Shown here: in pieces, positions 1 through 8,491 of the stretch
How positions within the stretch are numbered: the stretch's first letter is position 1
Layout of the letters: every line of letters starts with the position of its first letter
NCBI RefSeq assembly: GCF_900116445.1
Contig: NZ_FPBH01000025.1
Coordinates: forward strand, 62,001-126,000
Length of the DNA: 64,000 nucleotides
Direction of reading: 5' to 3'
From: Paraburkholderia aspalathi
GTDB taxonomy: Bacteria; Pseudomonadota; Gammaproteobacteria; Burkholderiales; Burkholderiaceae
Notes under the pieces: generated by a model
The model's database searches: none
Told to the model about the DNA's origin: nothing
What the model saw: the letters and a program-made list of their open reading frames with translations, nothing else
Program-made: the position numbers and the translations under genes

Positions 1-381
1 GCAAGCCCGGACGCCGCACTCCAACTGCTCGGTCTGCTGCAACGCGACGCGCGCTTCATCGATTTCGTCGAAGAAGACATCAAGGCCTATAGCGACGCCG
101 ACATCGGCGCCGCCGCCCGCCTCGTGCACGACGGCTGCCGCACGACGCTGCGCGAGCATTTCACGATCCGTCCGGTGCGCGACGAAGCCGAAGGCAGTCG
201 CGTGACGCTGGCCGAAGGTTTCGACGCCACCTCGATTCGCCTGACCGGCAACGTGGTCGGCAAGGCGCCGTTCAACGGCAGCATCAGCCACCGCGGCTGG
301 CGTGTCGACGAAGTGCGCCTGCCGAAGCTGACCGACAGCCACAACGCCAAGGTGATCGCACCCGCCGAGGTGGAGCTATGA
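1..381 (+). CDS. DUF2760 family protein, C-terminal part (5' end outside window)
   Basis: The reading frame is open from base 1 and ends at 381, giving the last 126 residues of a protein whose start lies outside the window. The visible part resembles the DUF2760 family, which I know mainly as a neighbour of Hsp70-like genes in beta- and gamma-proteobacteria; its function is unknown. The stop overlaps the start of the next Hsp70 gene by four bases (ATGA), so the genes are probably translationally coupled and the product may work with the two Hsp70 proteins. No signal peptide or membrane segment is visible in this fragment. The family assignment is from memory of sequence and context. Confidence 0.75.
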   Translation, partial: ASPDAALQLLGLLQRDARFIDFVEEDIKAYSDADIGAAARLVHDGCRTTLREHFTIRPVRDEAEGSRVTLAEGFDATSIRLTGNVVGKAPFNGSISHRGWRVDEVRLPKLTDSHNAKVIAPAEVEL

Positions 382-2228
382 GCGACGCACGCTTCTCAAT
401 CGGTATCGATCTGGGCACCACGCACTGCGCGCTGTCCTACGTGGACACCACGGCCAGCGATGGTGAAAAGACCACTCAAGGCGTGCTGCCGGTCGCACAA
501 CTTACCGGACCCGGCGCGATCGACAATCTCGATCTGCTGCCCTCGTTCCTCTACCTGCCGCATCCGGACGAACTCGCCTCGGGCGATCTGTACCTGCCGT
601 GGACCGGCCAGCGCGAATTCGCGGTCGGCGAGTTCGCCCGCAGCCGCGGCGCGGCCACGCCGATCCGGCTCGTGTCGAGCGCCAAGAGCTGGTTGTGCCA
701 TCCGGGCGTCGATCGTCGCGCGGCGATTCTGCCGAACGACGCACCGCCCGAAGTCGCGCGCGTGTCGCCGCTCGAAAGCTCGGTGCGCTACCTGACGCAC
801 CTGCGCGAAGCGTGGGACCACGCGCATCCGGACGCGCCGTTCAGCCAGCAGGACATCACGGTGACGATCCCTGCGTCGTTCGATCCGGCTGCGCGCGAGT
901 TGACCGCCGAAGCCGCCGAAGCCGCCGGCTACGGACGCATGACCTTGCTCGAAGAGCCGCAAGCCGCGCTGTATAGCTGGATTCAGAAGAGCGGCGGCCA
1001 GTGGCGCAAACAGGTCAAAGTCGGCGACATCATTCTCGTGGTCGACGTGGGCGGCGGCACGACTGACCTCTCGCTGATCGCCGTGATCGAGCGTGAAGGC
1101 AATCTCGAACTGCATCGCGTCGCGGTCGGCGAACACATTCTGCTCGGCGGCGACAACATGGACCTGGCGCTTGCCCACGTGGTCGCGCGCAAACTTGCGG
1201 CGCAGGGTACTCAGGCCGACGCGTGGCAACTGCGCGCCCTCACCTATGCCTGCCGCTCGGCGAAGGAAACGCTGCTCAGCGACCCGTCGACCGATACCGT
1301 GCCGCTCGTCGTGCCGAGCCGTGGCTCGAAGCTGATCGGCGGTTCGATCCGCACCGAACTCACGCGTGCGGAGTTGACCCAGACGATCCTCGAAGGCTTC
1401 TTCCCGCAGGTGGATAGCGCGGCGCGTCCAGTGAGCCGCGCGCGTGCCGGTCTGACGCAACTCGGCCTGCCGTATGCGCAGGACGCGGGCATCACGCGGC
1501 ATCTGGCGGCCTTCCTTGGCCGTCAGGTGGGCGCGCTGGCCGAACTCGAAGGCTTGCGCGATATCGCCACGACGGAAGGCGCGACTTTCCTGCACCCTAC
1601 TGCCGTGCTCTTCAACGGCGGTGTGTTCAAGTCGCCGCTGCTGGTCGAGCGGATCATGGGCACGCTCAACGGCTGGCTCGGTGCCGAAGGTGCGCCGCAA
1701 GCACGCCTGCTCGAAGGCGCGGATCTCGATCTCGCCGTCGCGCGCGGCGCGGCTTATTACGGCTACGTGCGGCGCGGCCAGGGCGTGCGTATCCGCGGCG
1801 GCACCGCACGCGCGTACTACATCGCGATCGAATCGGCGATGCCCGCCGTCCCCGGTCTCGAGCCGCCGGTGCAGGCGCTGTGCGTCGCGCCGTTCGGCAT
1901 GGAGGAAGGCACGGACGCCGAATTGCCGGCGCAGGAATTCGGGCTGGTCGTCGGCGAGCCGGTGCACTTCCGCTTCTTCGGATCGTCGGTGCGTCGCCAG
2001 GATCAGGTCGGCACGCTGCTCGACTTCTGGGGTCCCGAGGAGTTGCAGGAACTGGAGGAAATCCAGGCAACGCTGCCGTCCGCCGGCCGCACCGCTGGTG
2101 AAGTCGTGCCAGTGAAACTGCATGCGCGCGTGACGGAAGCCGGCACGCTCGAACTCGAAGCCGTGCCGCGCGGCACCGACGAACGTTGGAAGGTCGAGTT
2201 CGACGTGCGCGGCAACGCCAATGCATGA
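378..2228 (+). CDS. Hsp70 family protein (DnaK-like ATPase), first of two
   Basis: A 616-residue actin-fold ATPase of the Hsp70 superfamily. The phosphate-1 loop is near residue 8 (IGIDLGTTHCALSYVD), the phosphate-2 loop lies around residues 220-230 (VDVGGGTTDLSL), GGDNMD follows near residue 258, and the adenosine motif NGGVF is near residue 415. The remaining ~200 residues are shorter than and unlike the DnaK substrate-binding domain and lid, so this is an atypical Hsp70 and not DnaK. It overlaps DUF2760 by four bases upstream and a second Hsp70 gene by four bases downstream, forming a coupled three-gene unit. Cytoplasmic. No DnaJ or GrpE gene is adjacent. The substrate is unknown. Confidence 0.9.
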   Translation: MSDARFSIGIDLGTTHCALSYVDTTASDGEKTTQGVLPVAQLTGPGAIDNLDLLPSFLYLPHPDELASGDLYLPWTGQREFAVGEFARSRGAATPIRLVSSAKSWLCHPGVDRRAAILPNDAPPEVARVSPLESSVRYLTHLREAWDHAHPDAPFSQQDITVTIPASFDPAARELTAEAAEAAGYGRMTLLEEPQAALYSWIQKSGGQWRKQVKVGDIILVVDVGGGTTDLSLIAVIEREGNLELHRVAVGEHILLGGDNMDLALAHVVARKLAAQGTQADAWQLRALTYACRSAKETLLSDPSTDTVPLVVPSRGSKLIGGSIRTELTRAELTQTILEGFFPQVDSAARPVSRARAGLTQLGLPYAQDAGITRHLAAFLGRQVGALAELEGLRDIATTEGATFLHPTAVLFNGGVFKSPLLVERIMGTLNGWLGAEGAPQARLLEGADLDLAVARGAAYYGYVRRGQGVRIRGGTARAYYIAIESAMPAVPGLEPPVQALCVAPFGMEEGTDAELPAQEFGLVVGEPVHFRFFGSSVRRQDQVGTLLDFWGPEELQELEEIQATLPSAGRTAGEVVPVKLHARVTEAGTLELEAVPRGTDERWKVEFDVRGNANA

Positions 2229-5131
2229 CTGAAGTGAAGCAGAAGCGCTACAGCGTCGGCATCGATCTCGGCACCAGCAACACGGTGCTGGCGTATGCCG
2301 CGGTGGGCTCGCAGGAAATTCGCGTCTTCGAGATCGATCAACTGGTGAGTCTCGGCGAAGTCGCCGCGCGGCCGTTGCTGCCTTCAGTGAGGTATCACGC
2401 GGCGCCGGGCGAGCTGAGTGCGGGCGATTTGCAGTTGCCGTGGCGCGCACCTGACAACGCGGTCGATCGTGCTGGCGAAAGTCAGCAGGATCCACCCGTA
2501 GTAATCGGCAGGCTCGCGCGTGCGCTCGGCGGCCAGGTGCCGGGACGGTTGGTGGCGAGTGCGAAAAGCTGGCTGTCGCACGCGTCGGTGGACCGGGTCG
2601 CACCGATCCTGCCGTGGGGCGCCGCGGACGATGTCCGCAAAGTCTCGCCGGTCGAAGCCAGCGCGAGCTATCTGGCGCACGTGCGGGCCGCCTGGAATCA
2701 ACGCTTTCCCGACGCGCCGCTCGAAGCGCAAGACGTCGTGCTGACGGTGCCCGCTTCTTTCGACGAAGGCGCGCGAGCGCTGACGGTGGAAGCAGCGCGC
2801 ATGGCAGGTCTGCCCACATTAAGGCTGCTCGAAGAACCGCAGGCCGCGTTCTACGACTGGCTGTTTCATCATCGCGACAGCCTTGCGACCGAACTGTCGG
2901 ACACGCGACTCGTGCTGATCTGCGACGTGGGCGGCGGCACGACCGACCTCACGCTGATCGAAGTCCGCATGCGTGACGGCGAGCCGGAGCTCACGCGTAT
3001 CGGCGTGGGCAACCATCTGATGCTCGGCGGCGACAACATGGATCTCGCACTCGCGCATCGCGTCGAGGCACGTTTGCCTCAAGCGGGCAACGAGCGCACG
3101 CGTCTGTCGGCGGCGAGCCTCTCACAACTGGTCGAGCGTTGCCGCGGCGCGAAGGAACAACTGCTCGGTCCAGACGCGCCGGAGTCGGCTTCGATCACGC
3201 TGCTCGGCGCGGGCTCGAAGTTGATCGGCGGCGCACGCACGGCGCAGGTCACGCGCGAGGAAGTCGAGCAGATCATCGTCGACGGCTTCTTTCCGGCGGT
3301 GGCATCGAACGAACGGCCCGGCAGGCCGCGCGGTGCGATCGTCGAGTTCGGCCTGCCCTATGCCACCGATGCCGCGGTCACGCGTCATATCGCGGCGTTT
3401 CTCAACCGCTTCGCGGCGCAGTCGCGTAAGGCGCTGGGTTCGGCTACTGATTCCTCCGCGCTTCCTTCCGATGCGGGTGAAGCTCAGGACGAGCCTTTGC
3501 CGGTGCCCGACACGCTGTTACTGAACGGCGGCGTATTCCGCGCTGAAGCGCTGGCGCAACGCCTGTCCAGCACTTTGGGCACGTGGCGCGGCGAAGCGCT
3601 CAACGTTCTGCACAACGACAATCCCGACGTCGCCGTGGCGCGCGGCGCGGTCGCTTATGCCCTCGCCCGCGCGGGCCAGGCGCCGAAAATCGGTGGCGGC
3701 TCGGCGCGCAGTTATTTCCTCGTGCTGGACGAAACGAGTGACGGCGCACGCGACGCCGAACCGACGCAACGCGGCATCTGCCTGCTTCCGCGCGGTACCG
3801 AAGAAGGTCACGAGATCCGGATCGAAGACCGTACGTTCGCGTTGCGCCTCGGCCACCCTGTGCGCTTTCACCTGGCCTCTTCAAGCGCGGATACCGTCTA
3901 TCAACTAGGCGAACTTGCCGACCTTGCACAAGGCGATTTCGTTCGGCTGCCACCTATTGCGACGATCGTGCAACCGCGCGGCGCGAGCACGACGCGCGGC
4001 GAAACCGCCGTACAGATCGCAACGTCGCTGACCGAAATCGGCACGCTAGAAGTGCACTGCATCGAGCTCGACAATCCGGCGCAGCGCTGGCTGCTCGAAT
4101 TCCAGTTGCGCCGCGAAGATGCTCAGGTGAACCTGGCGGCGGGTGCATCGCAAGCCCGACACCCCGCGCTCGACCAGGCGATCGACCATATCGACCGCTG
4201 CTTCGGCACGCGCGCGCAAAAAATCGACCCGAAAGAAATCAAACGCCTGCGCTCGCAACTCGAACAGCTGCTCGGGCCTCGCGAAGCTTGGAACAGCGCG
4301 CTGCTGCGTGAACTCTTCGGCGCGCTGTGGGAACGCGCGCGCCGTCGGCGGCGCTCGGCGGATCACGAACGCTCGTGGCTGAATCTTGCTGGCTATTGCG
4401 TGCGGCCTGGCTTCGGCTATCCGCTCGACGAATGGCGCGTGGAGCAACTCTGGTCGCTCTTCGACGACGGCATCCAGTACGTCAACGAAAGCCAGGTCTG
4501 GTCGGAATGGTGGACGCTATGGCGCCGCGCTGCGGGAGGCCTCGATGAAAGCGCGCAACTGCGCGTGCTCGACGCGATGGCCTATCTGCAAACGGCCGCG
4601 CAATCGCGTCACAAGTTGCCCTTCGACGTGTCGAAAACCGGCTTCACCGACATGGTCCGGCTGAGCGCATCGCTTGAACGTATTCCGGTCGAACGCAAGA
4701 TCGAGCTCGGCGAGTCCGTGCTCACGCGCTTGAAGAAGCCCGCGGAAAATCATCAGAGCTGGTGGGCGGTCGGCCGCATCGGTGCGCGGCGGCCGTTCTA
4801 TGGCAGCGCGCATAGCGTCGTGCCGCCGGACGTCGCGGCGCTTTGGCTGAACACGATCCTCGCGCTCGACTGGAAGAAGGTCGACCCCGCAGCGTTCGCC
4901 GCCGTGCAGATTGCCCGCATGACCGGTGACCGCTCGCGCGACCTGCCGGAAGACGCGCGCCAGGCCGTGGTGCGCAAACTCGAAGCAGCCAATGCGCCGC
5001 GCGCGTGGATCACGATGGTCGGCGAGACCGTGGAACTCGATGACGCCGACGAAGGCCGTGTGTTCGGCGAATCGCTGCCTGCGGGGTTGAAGCTGATAAC
5101 GGCAGCGCTGTTGCGACGCGGCCTACCCTAG
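2225..5131 (+). CDS. Hsp70 family protein with long C-terminal DUF3731-type region
   Basis: The start is the ATG at 2225, which overlaps the previous stop (ATGA). The product has 968 residues. Residues ~8-600 form an Hsp70 ATPase core (VGIDLGTSNTVLAYA, CDVGGGTTDLTLIEV, GGDNMD and NGGVF motifs). Residues ~660-968 form an Arg- and Trp-rich alpha-helical extension that I recognise as the DUF3731 region found only on such Hsp70-like proteins. It has no DnaK-type substrate-binding beta domain. Both Hsp70 proteins plus DUF2760 look like one chaperone-like module of unknown client. Its stop codon overlaps the stop of the convergent diguanylate cyclase gene, sharing bases 5129-5130. Confidence 0.88.
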   Translation: MTEVKQKRYSVGIDLGTSNTVLAYAAVGSQEIRVFEIDQLVSLGEVAARPLLPSVRYHAAPGELSAGDLQLPWRAPDNAVDRAGESQQDPPVVIGRLARALGGQVPGRLVASAKSWLSHASVDRVAPILPWGAADDVRKVSPVEASASYLAHVRAAWNQRFPDAPLEAQDVVLTVPASFDEGARALTVEAARMAGLPTLRLLEEPQAAFYDWLFHHRDSLATELSDTRLVLICDVGGGTTDLTLIEVRMRDGEPELTRIGVGNHLMLGGDNMDLALAHRVEARLPQAGNERTRLSAASLSQLVERCRGAKEQLLGPDAPESASITLLGAGSKLIGGARTAQVTREEVEQIIVDGFFPAVASNERPGRPRGAIVEFGLPYATDAAVTRHIAAFLNRFAAQSRKALGSATDSSALPSDAGEAQDEPLPVPDTLLLNGGVFRAEALAQRLSSTLGTWRGEALNVLHNDNPDVAVARGAVAYALARAGQAPKIGGGSARSYFLVLDETSDGARDAEPTQRGICLLPRGTEEGHEIRIEDRTFALRLGHPVRFHLASSSADTVYQLGELADLAQGDFVRLPPIATIVQPRGASTTRGETAVQIATSLTEIGTLEVHCIELDNPAQRWLLEFQLRREDAQVNLAAGASQARHPALDQAIDHIDRCFGTRAQKIDPKEIKRLRSQLEQLLGPREAWNSALLRELFGALWERARRRRRSADHERSWLNLAGYCVRPGFGYPLDEWRVEQLWSLFDDGIQYVNESQVWSEWWTLWRRAAGGLDESAQLRVLDAMAYLQTAAQSRHKLPFDVSKTGFTDMVRLSASLERIPVERKIELGESVLTRLKKPAENHQSWWAVGRIGARRPFYGSAHSVVPPDVAALWLNTILALDWKKVDPAAFAAVQIARMTGDRSRDLPEDARQAVVRKLEAANAPRAWITMVGETVELDDADEGRVFGESLPAGLKLITAALLRRGLP

Positions 5132-6198
5132 GCCATCGTCACCAGATTCCTGCCTTCGTGTTTCGAGCGGTACAGCGCCCGGTCCGCGCTCGCGAAACCC
5201 TCGCGATGCGCCAGCCGCGATCCCTCGGTCATACGCGTCAGCGAGGCGCCGACGCTCACCGTCACCATGCCGAGCGGCGAGGCGCGATGTTCGATCGCCA
5301 GATCTTCGACACCCTGCCGTAGCGCTTCGAGCGTGCGTTCAAGCGTCACCGGCTCTGCTCGCAGCACCAGCAGGCCGAACTCCTCGCCCCCCATGCGCCC
5401 GGCGATGATGCGCTCACCGTCGGCCGCCGCCTGCATCACCGAAGCCACCTTGCGCAAACAATGGTCGCCCGCCTGGTGGCCGTAGGTGTCGTTGTACTGC
5501 TTGAACCAGTCGACGTCGACCACCACCGAGCCCATCACGTCGCCCTCGCGTGCGTCTTTCCATTTGCGCGCGATGCTTTCCAGCAGGAAGCGGCGGTTGT
5601 ACAACTGGGTGAGCGGATCGATCGCGGTGGCCGTGCGCATTTTCAGATCATTTTCGATCATCGCGCGCAGGTGGTAAAACACGCCACGTTGCGACGCATC
5701 GAGGCGGCCGGGCGCCGGGTCCATCGCGCACAGCGCGCCGACGATCTCACCGTTCGGCGCGCGCAGTGCAATCGCCGCGTAAAAGCGCACGAAGGGATGG
5801 CGCTGCACCAGCATGCATTCGCCGAAACGGGTGTCGTCGTGGGCATCCTCGATGACGAACAGGTCCGCGTCGCGCACCGCGTAGTCGGCCAGCGAGCGCG
5901 CGCGGGTCACGAGCGGCATCGCCATGCCGACTTCGGCCCGGTAGTGCTGATGCTCCTCGTCGAGCAGCGTGATCGCGGTGATCGCCGCGCCGGTCACGCT
6001 CTTCAGAATTTCCGCCGCGTGCGTGAAGCATTCGCGCATCACCTGATCGTCGTGCAACAGCCATTCGATGACCGACGATTCCACCTCGGGTTCGCCAGCG
6101 GCGGACGGATCAACCAACATCCTGCTGGACAGACGGTCGTTACTGTAAGCGAGATGCACGGCTGGTTCCCGGAAGTGACTAGCTCGTGTCAACGGCAT
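5128..6198 (-). CDS. GAF-GGDEF diguanylate cyclase
   Basis: A 356-residue predicted cytoplasmic enzyme making cyclic di-GMP from two GTP. An N-terminal GAF-type sensory domain (about residues 50-185) precedes a GGDEF domain (about 195-355) carrying the active-site signature GGEEF within MGGEEFGLL. The usual inhibitory I-site RxxD just upstream of the signature is absent (RIIA is seen there), which suggests no classical product inhibition. No membrane helices. The first ATG is used here; an internal ATG about 26 codons in (MLVDPS) is also possible. The gene is convergent with the Hsp70 gene and stands alone. Its signal is unknown. Confidence 0.88.
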   Translation of the reverse strand: MPLTRASHFREPAVHLAYSNDRLSSRMLVDPSAAGEPEVESSVIEWLLHDDQVMRECFTHAAEILKSVTGAAITAITLLDEEHQHYRAEVGMAMPLVTRARSLADYAVRDADLFVIEDAHDDTRFGECMLVQRHPFVRFYAAIALRAPNGEIVGALCAMDPAPGRLDASQRGVFYHLRAMIENDLKMRTATAIDPLTQLYNRRFLLESIARKWKDAREGDVMGSVVVDVDWFKQYNDTYGHQAGDHCLRKVASVMQAAADGERIIAGRMGGEEFGLLVLRAEPVTLERTLEALRQGVEDLAIEHRASPLGMVTVSVGASLTRMTEGSRLAHREGFASADRALYRSKHEGRNLVTMA

Positions 6199-6341
6199 CT
6201 GAATTCGAAACTTGAGCGGCGGGCAACGGGTTCATTCCACAGACGATTGCAACCCGTCCTCGCTTAATCCCGATCCTCTGCGCCGCGGCCGAAGCGACCC
6301 TCCTTGACGACCACGACCAACAGACGGCCCGCGCTACGCTT

Positions 6342-7139
6342 TCACGCAAACGGCAACGGCCCCTCGAACCGGCCGATATAGCTCAGATGCGAAACGGCCG
6401 GCTTGCCCTGCACCCAGCGATGCAGCATGAAAGCAGGCGGCTCGAGATACGACGCCGGTTGCGCATCGGCCTCCACACGCAAAGCAATCTGCGTCGTCGT
6501 GCTCGGACAGGTCAGCACCGGCACAGGGCCGAGCCTCGTCTGCATCGACCGATGCACATGTCCCGCGATCACACGATCGACGTGCGGGTGCGAAGCGATC
6601 AAGGCGGCGAACGGTTCCGCATCGCGCAGTCCATAAAGATCGAGATACGGTATGCCGGTAATGAATGGTGGATGATGCATGGCGATCACGGCCGTGCGGT
6701 CCTGGCAAGCGTCCAGTTGCGCATCGAGCCACGCCAGATCGTCGCGGTTCAGTTCGCCGTGATGCTTGTCAGGCACAGAGGTATCCAGCGCGATCAAGCG
6801 CACCGTGCCGACGTCGCGTGTGAAATGCAGCGGACCGCTGCGAGGCAGCCATGGATGATCCGCGAACGCTTCGCGCAGATGATCACGGTTGTCGTGATTA
6901 CCGGGCATTACGATGTAAGGAAGCGTCAGCGCGCCGAGCAGTTCGCGCACCATCGCGTATTCAGCGGGCCTGCCTTCGTCGACAAGATCGCCCGTAATGA
7001 TGACTAGATCAGGCGCCGGTCTCACCTCGTTCAGCGCGGTAATCGCCTGCGCGAGCATGGCGTTCGAGTCAACCAGGTCCTGATACAACGAACCCTTCGG
7101 CCGGACGTGGATGTCGGAAATCTGCGCGATGCAGGTCAT
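6342..7139 (-). CDS. Class III metallophosphoesterase (CpdA-like cyclic nucleotide phosphodiesterase)
   Basis: A 265-residue calcineurin-like phosphoesterase. All metal-binding blocks are visible: SDIHV near residue 8, GDLVDEG, GNHDNRDH, MHHPP and GHVHR. Block order and spacing match the class III 3',5'-cyclic nucleotide phosphodiesterases (CpdA family), so hydrolysis of cAMP or a related phosphodiester is likely. The ATG at 7139 was chosen over a GTG at 7154 because GGAG lies 9 bases before it. No signal peptide, so cytoplasmic. It is monocistronic between the diguanylate cyclase and the hicAB locus. The precise substrate cannot be told from sequence. Confidence 0.85.
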   Translation of the reverse strand: MTCIAQISDIHVRPKGSLYQDLVDSNAMLAQAITALNEVRPAPDLVIITGDLVDEGRPAEYAMVRELLGALTLPYIVMPGNHDNRDHLREAFADHPWLPRSGPLHFTRDVGTVRLIALDTSVPDKHHGELNRDDLAWLDAQLDACQDRTAVIAMHHPPFITGIPYLDLYGLRDAEPFAALIASHPHVDRVIAGHVHRSMQTRLGPVPVLTCPSTTTQIALRVEADAQPASYLEPPAFMLHRWVQGKPAVSHLSYIGRFEGPLPFA

Positions 7140-7369
7140 CGGATGGCGCTCCACGAACGGTGTGAATGGGGGATTGTTCTATTAGAACGAATCGAGCATA
7201 TCTTCGGCAGGGACGCAGACAAAATAAATCTTCTGTGCGTGCTAACCACCTGCCCTGCTCTCACACAGCAGCGTAGACCCCGGCCATCGTCGTAAATCCT
7301 TCGAGGCGTTTGATCTGTATGCTCTGTTCACAAACGCTGAGGCCAACTGGTTCAGATAGCCACACCACA

Positions 7370-7386
7370 GTACCAATTTGTGGTAC
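7370..7386. promoter_or_regulatory. Inverted repeat upstream of hicA, candidate HicB operator
   Basis: GTACCA (7370-7375), a five-base spacer, then TGGTAC (7381-7386) form a perfect dyad 11 bases before the hicA start. Toxin-antitoxin operons are commonly autoregulated through dyads at the start codon, so this is a good candidate for HicB or HicAB binding. Functional assignment is inference. Confidence 0.5.
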
Positions 7387-7397
7387 CATTTTCCCTC

Positions 7398-7652
7398 ATG
7401 AAGCGAGCCCATTCCCGAACCCTTGAACTGATCTTCGCACGCCCCGTTTCGGCCAATGTGCGATGGTCCGACATCGAAGCGCTCTTCCTCGAGCTCGGCG
7501 CAAAGATCACCGAGCGCGAGGGCTCCAGAATCGCTGTTGTGCTGTTCGGCCAAGTGCAGGTCTATCACCGCCCGCACCCGCGCCCCACCACCGACAAGGG
7601 CGCGGTCGCCAGCATCCGCAAATGGCTCGAATCGAACGGAGTCAAACCATGA
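7398..7652 (+). CDS. hicA: HicA family toxin (mRNA interferase)
   Basis: An 84-residue HicA-type double-stranded-RNA-binding-fold toxin. The pattern WSDIEALF, GSRIAVVLF, YHRPHP and KGAVASIRKWLE is that of the common proteobacterial HicA subfamily, in which GSR takes the place of the GSH of other HicA proteins. HicA cleaves mRNA during stress and is neutralised by HicB. The ATG at 7398 was chosen over an in-frame GTG at 7380 because only the former gives the family's usual N terminus. No strong ribosome site is visible. The stop overlaps the hicB start by four bases (ATGA), so toxin and antitoxin are translationally coupled. Confidence 0.9.
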   Translation: MKRAHSRTLELIFARPVSANVRWSDIEALFLELGAKITEREGSRIAVVLFGQVQVYHRPHPRPTTDKGAVASIRKWLESNGVKP

Positions 7653-7981
7653 ACATCCTTACCATCGACAACCATCGCGCAGTCGTCACGTATGACCCCG
7701 ACACTGATATGCTGCGCGGCGAATTCCTCGGCCTGAACGGCGGTGCTGACTTCTACGCCAGCGATATCCCCACTCTCAAGGCCGAGGGCTCCAGGTCCCT
7801 GGCGGCTTTTCTTGAGGTTTGCAAGGAGAACGGCATCGATCCGTTTCGCCACTTCTCCGGCCGCTTCAATGCACGCATCAACCCCGAGCTTCATGCGCGC
7901 GCGGTCGAAACTGCTGCGGCCGAAGGGATCAGTCTCAACCAGCTCATCGAGCGGGCTATCGAACACGAAGTCATGACATAA
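7649..7981 (+). CDS. hicB: HicB family antitoxin
   Basis: A 110-residue antitoxin partner of HicA. The N-terminal half is the degenerate RNase-H-like HicB fold, and the C-terminal ~45 residues (FNARINPELHARAVETAA and onward) form a ribbon-helix-helix DNA-binding segment typical of HicB proteins that repress their own operon. The ATG at 7649 overlaps the hicA stop. The candidate operator is the dyad at 7370-7386. No terminator directly follows; the SymE-like gene lies 150 bases downstream on the same strand. Confidence 0.9.
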   Translation: MNILTIDNHRAVVTYDPDTDMLRGEFLGLNGGADFYASDIPTLKAEGSRSLAAFLEVCKENGIDPFRHFSGRFNARINPELHARAVETAAAEGISLNQLIERAIEHEVMT

Positions 7982-8064
7982 CGTCCGCGCCGCGACCGTG
8001 CCTGACGTGAAGCAACAAGGTGCATGTACCGAACCGAGAGGCAAACGCAGAAGGTAAACGAAGC

Positions 8065-8099
8065 GCGGGCCATGAGTGCTACCAACACTCACGGCCCGC
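8065..8099 (+). other. Strong hairpin ahead of the SymE-like gene
   Basis: GCGGGCC (8065-8071) pairs with GGCCCGC (8093-8099), and TGAGTG pairs with CACTCA inside, leaving a seven-base loop and one mismatch. There is no T-run after it, so it is not a simple intrinsic terminator. It lies 33 bases before the SymE-like start and could be a leader structure controlling that gene or mark the end of the hicAB message. Which one is not determined. Confidence 0.45.
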
Positions 8100-8131
8100 T
8101 GACCACAACCAACTCAAAAAGGGAGTTGACC

Positions 8132-8440
8132 ATGGCTAACATCAATCTTAAACCACGCCGCACCCGCACCGAACCACCAACGAATATTTCTGCAACACTT
8201 GAACGGGCACCTGCCACAGACAGCCTGCAGCAGCAGGCGAGGCGCGTCGCCTTTCCGTGGATGCTCGTCACTGACGCGTTGCTCGAACGCATCGGCTTCC
8301 GCCCCGGGCAGCAGGTCATGCTCAGCGTCGACCACAGGTACGGCAAGATCACCATTTCTCTCGATCACGACTATACGATCGCAGGGAGGCCCATGACGCA
8401 GAAGCAAATCAGACAGCGCGGCGGCCTTCGTACCGACTAA
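8132..8440 (+). CDS. SymE-like toxin family protein
   Basis: A 102-residue protein whose core (residues ~45-80, FPWMLVTDALLERIGFRPG then QVMLSVDHRYGKITISLD) matches the SymE type I addiction-module toxin family. SymE is an SOS-induced RNA-associated toxin in Escherichia coli, normally controlled by antisense RNA SymR. The ATG at 8132 is preceded by a clear GGGAG; a longer reading frame from 8024 lacks one. The first ~40 residues are basic and poorly ordered. A hairpin precedes it and a bidirectional terminator follows at 8459-8491. I could not identify an antisense RNA promoter with confidence, so type I control is inferred from the family. Confidence 0.8.
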   Translation: MANINLKPRRTRTEPPTNISATLERAPATDSLQQQARRVAFPWMLVTDALLERIGFRPGQQVMLSVDHRYGKITISLDHDYTIAGRPMTQKQIRQRGGLRTD

Positions 8441-8458
8441 CACCTGCTCCAGATACAA

Positions 8459-8491
8459 CAAACCCGGCTCTTGCCGGGTTTGTCGCTTTTT
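8459..8491. terminator. Intrinsic terminator between the SymE-like gene and phnX
   Basis: A ten-base-pair stem (CAAACCCGGC / GCCGGGTTTG) with a four-base loop is followed by TCGCTTTTT on the plus strand. It ends the SymE-like transcript and abuts the phnX stop codon on the minus strand, so it may also serve the opposing gene. Confidence 0.85.

Noticed and set aside
396..2819. Very long minus-strand open frame opposite the Hsp70 genes
   Set aside because: Arg/His-rich composition and exact opposition to clear Hsp70 genes mark it as a high-GC antisense shadow.
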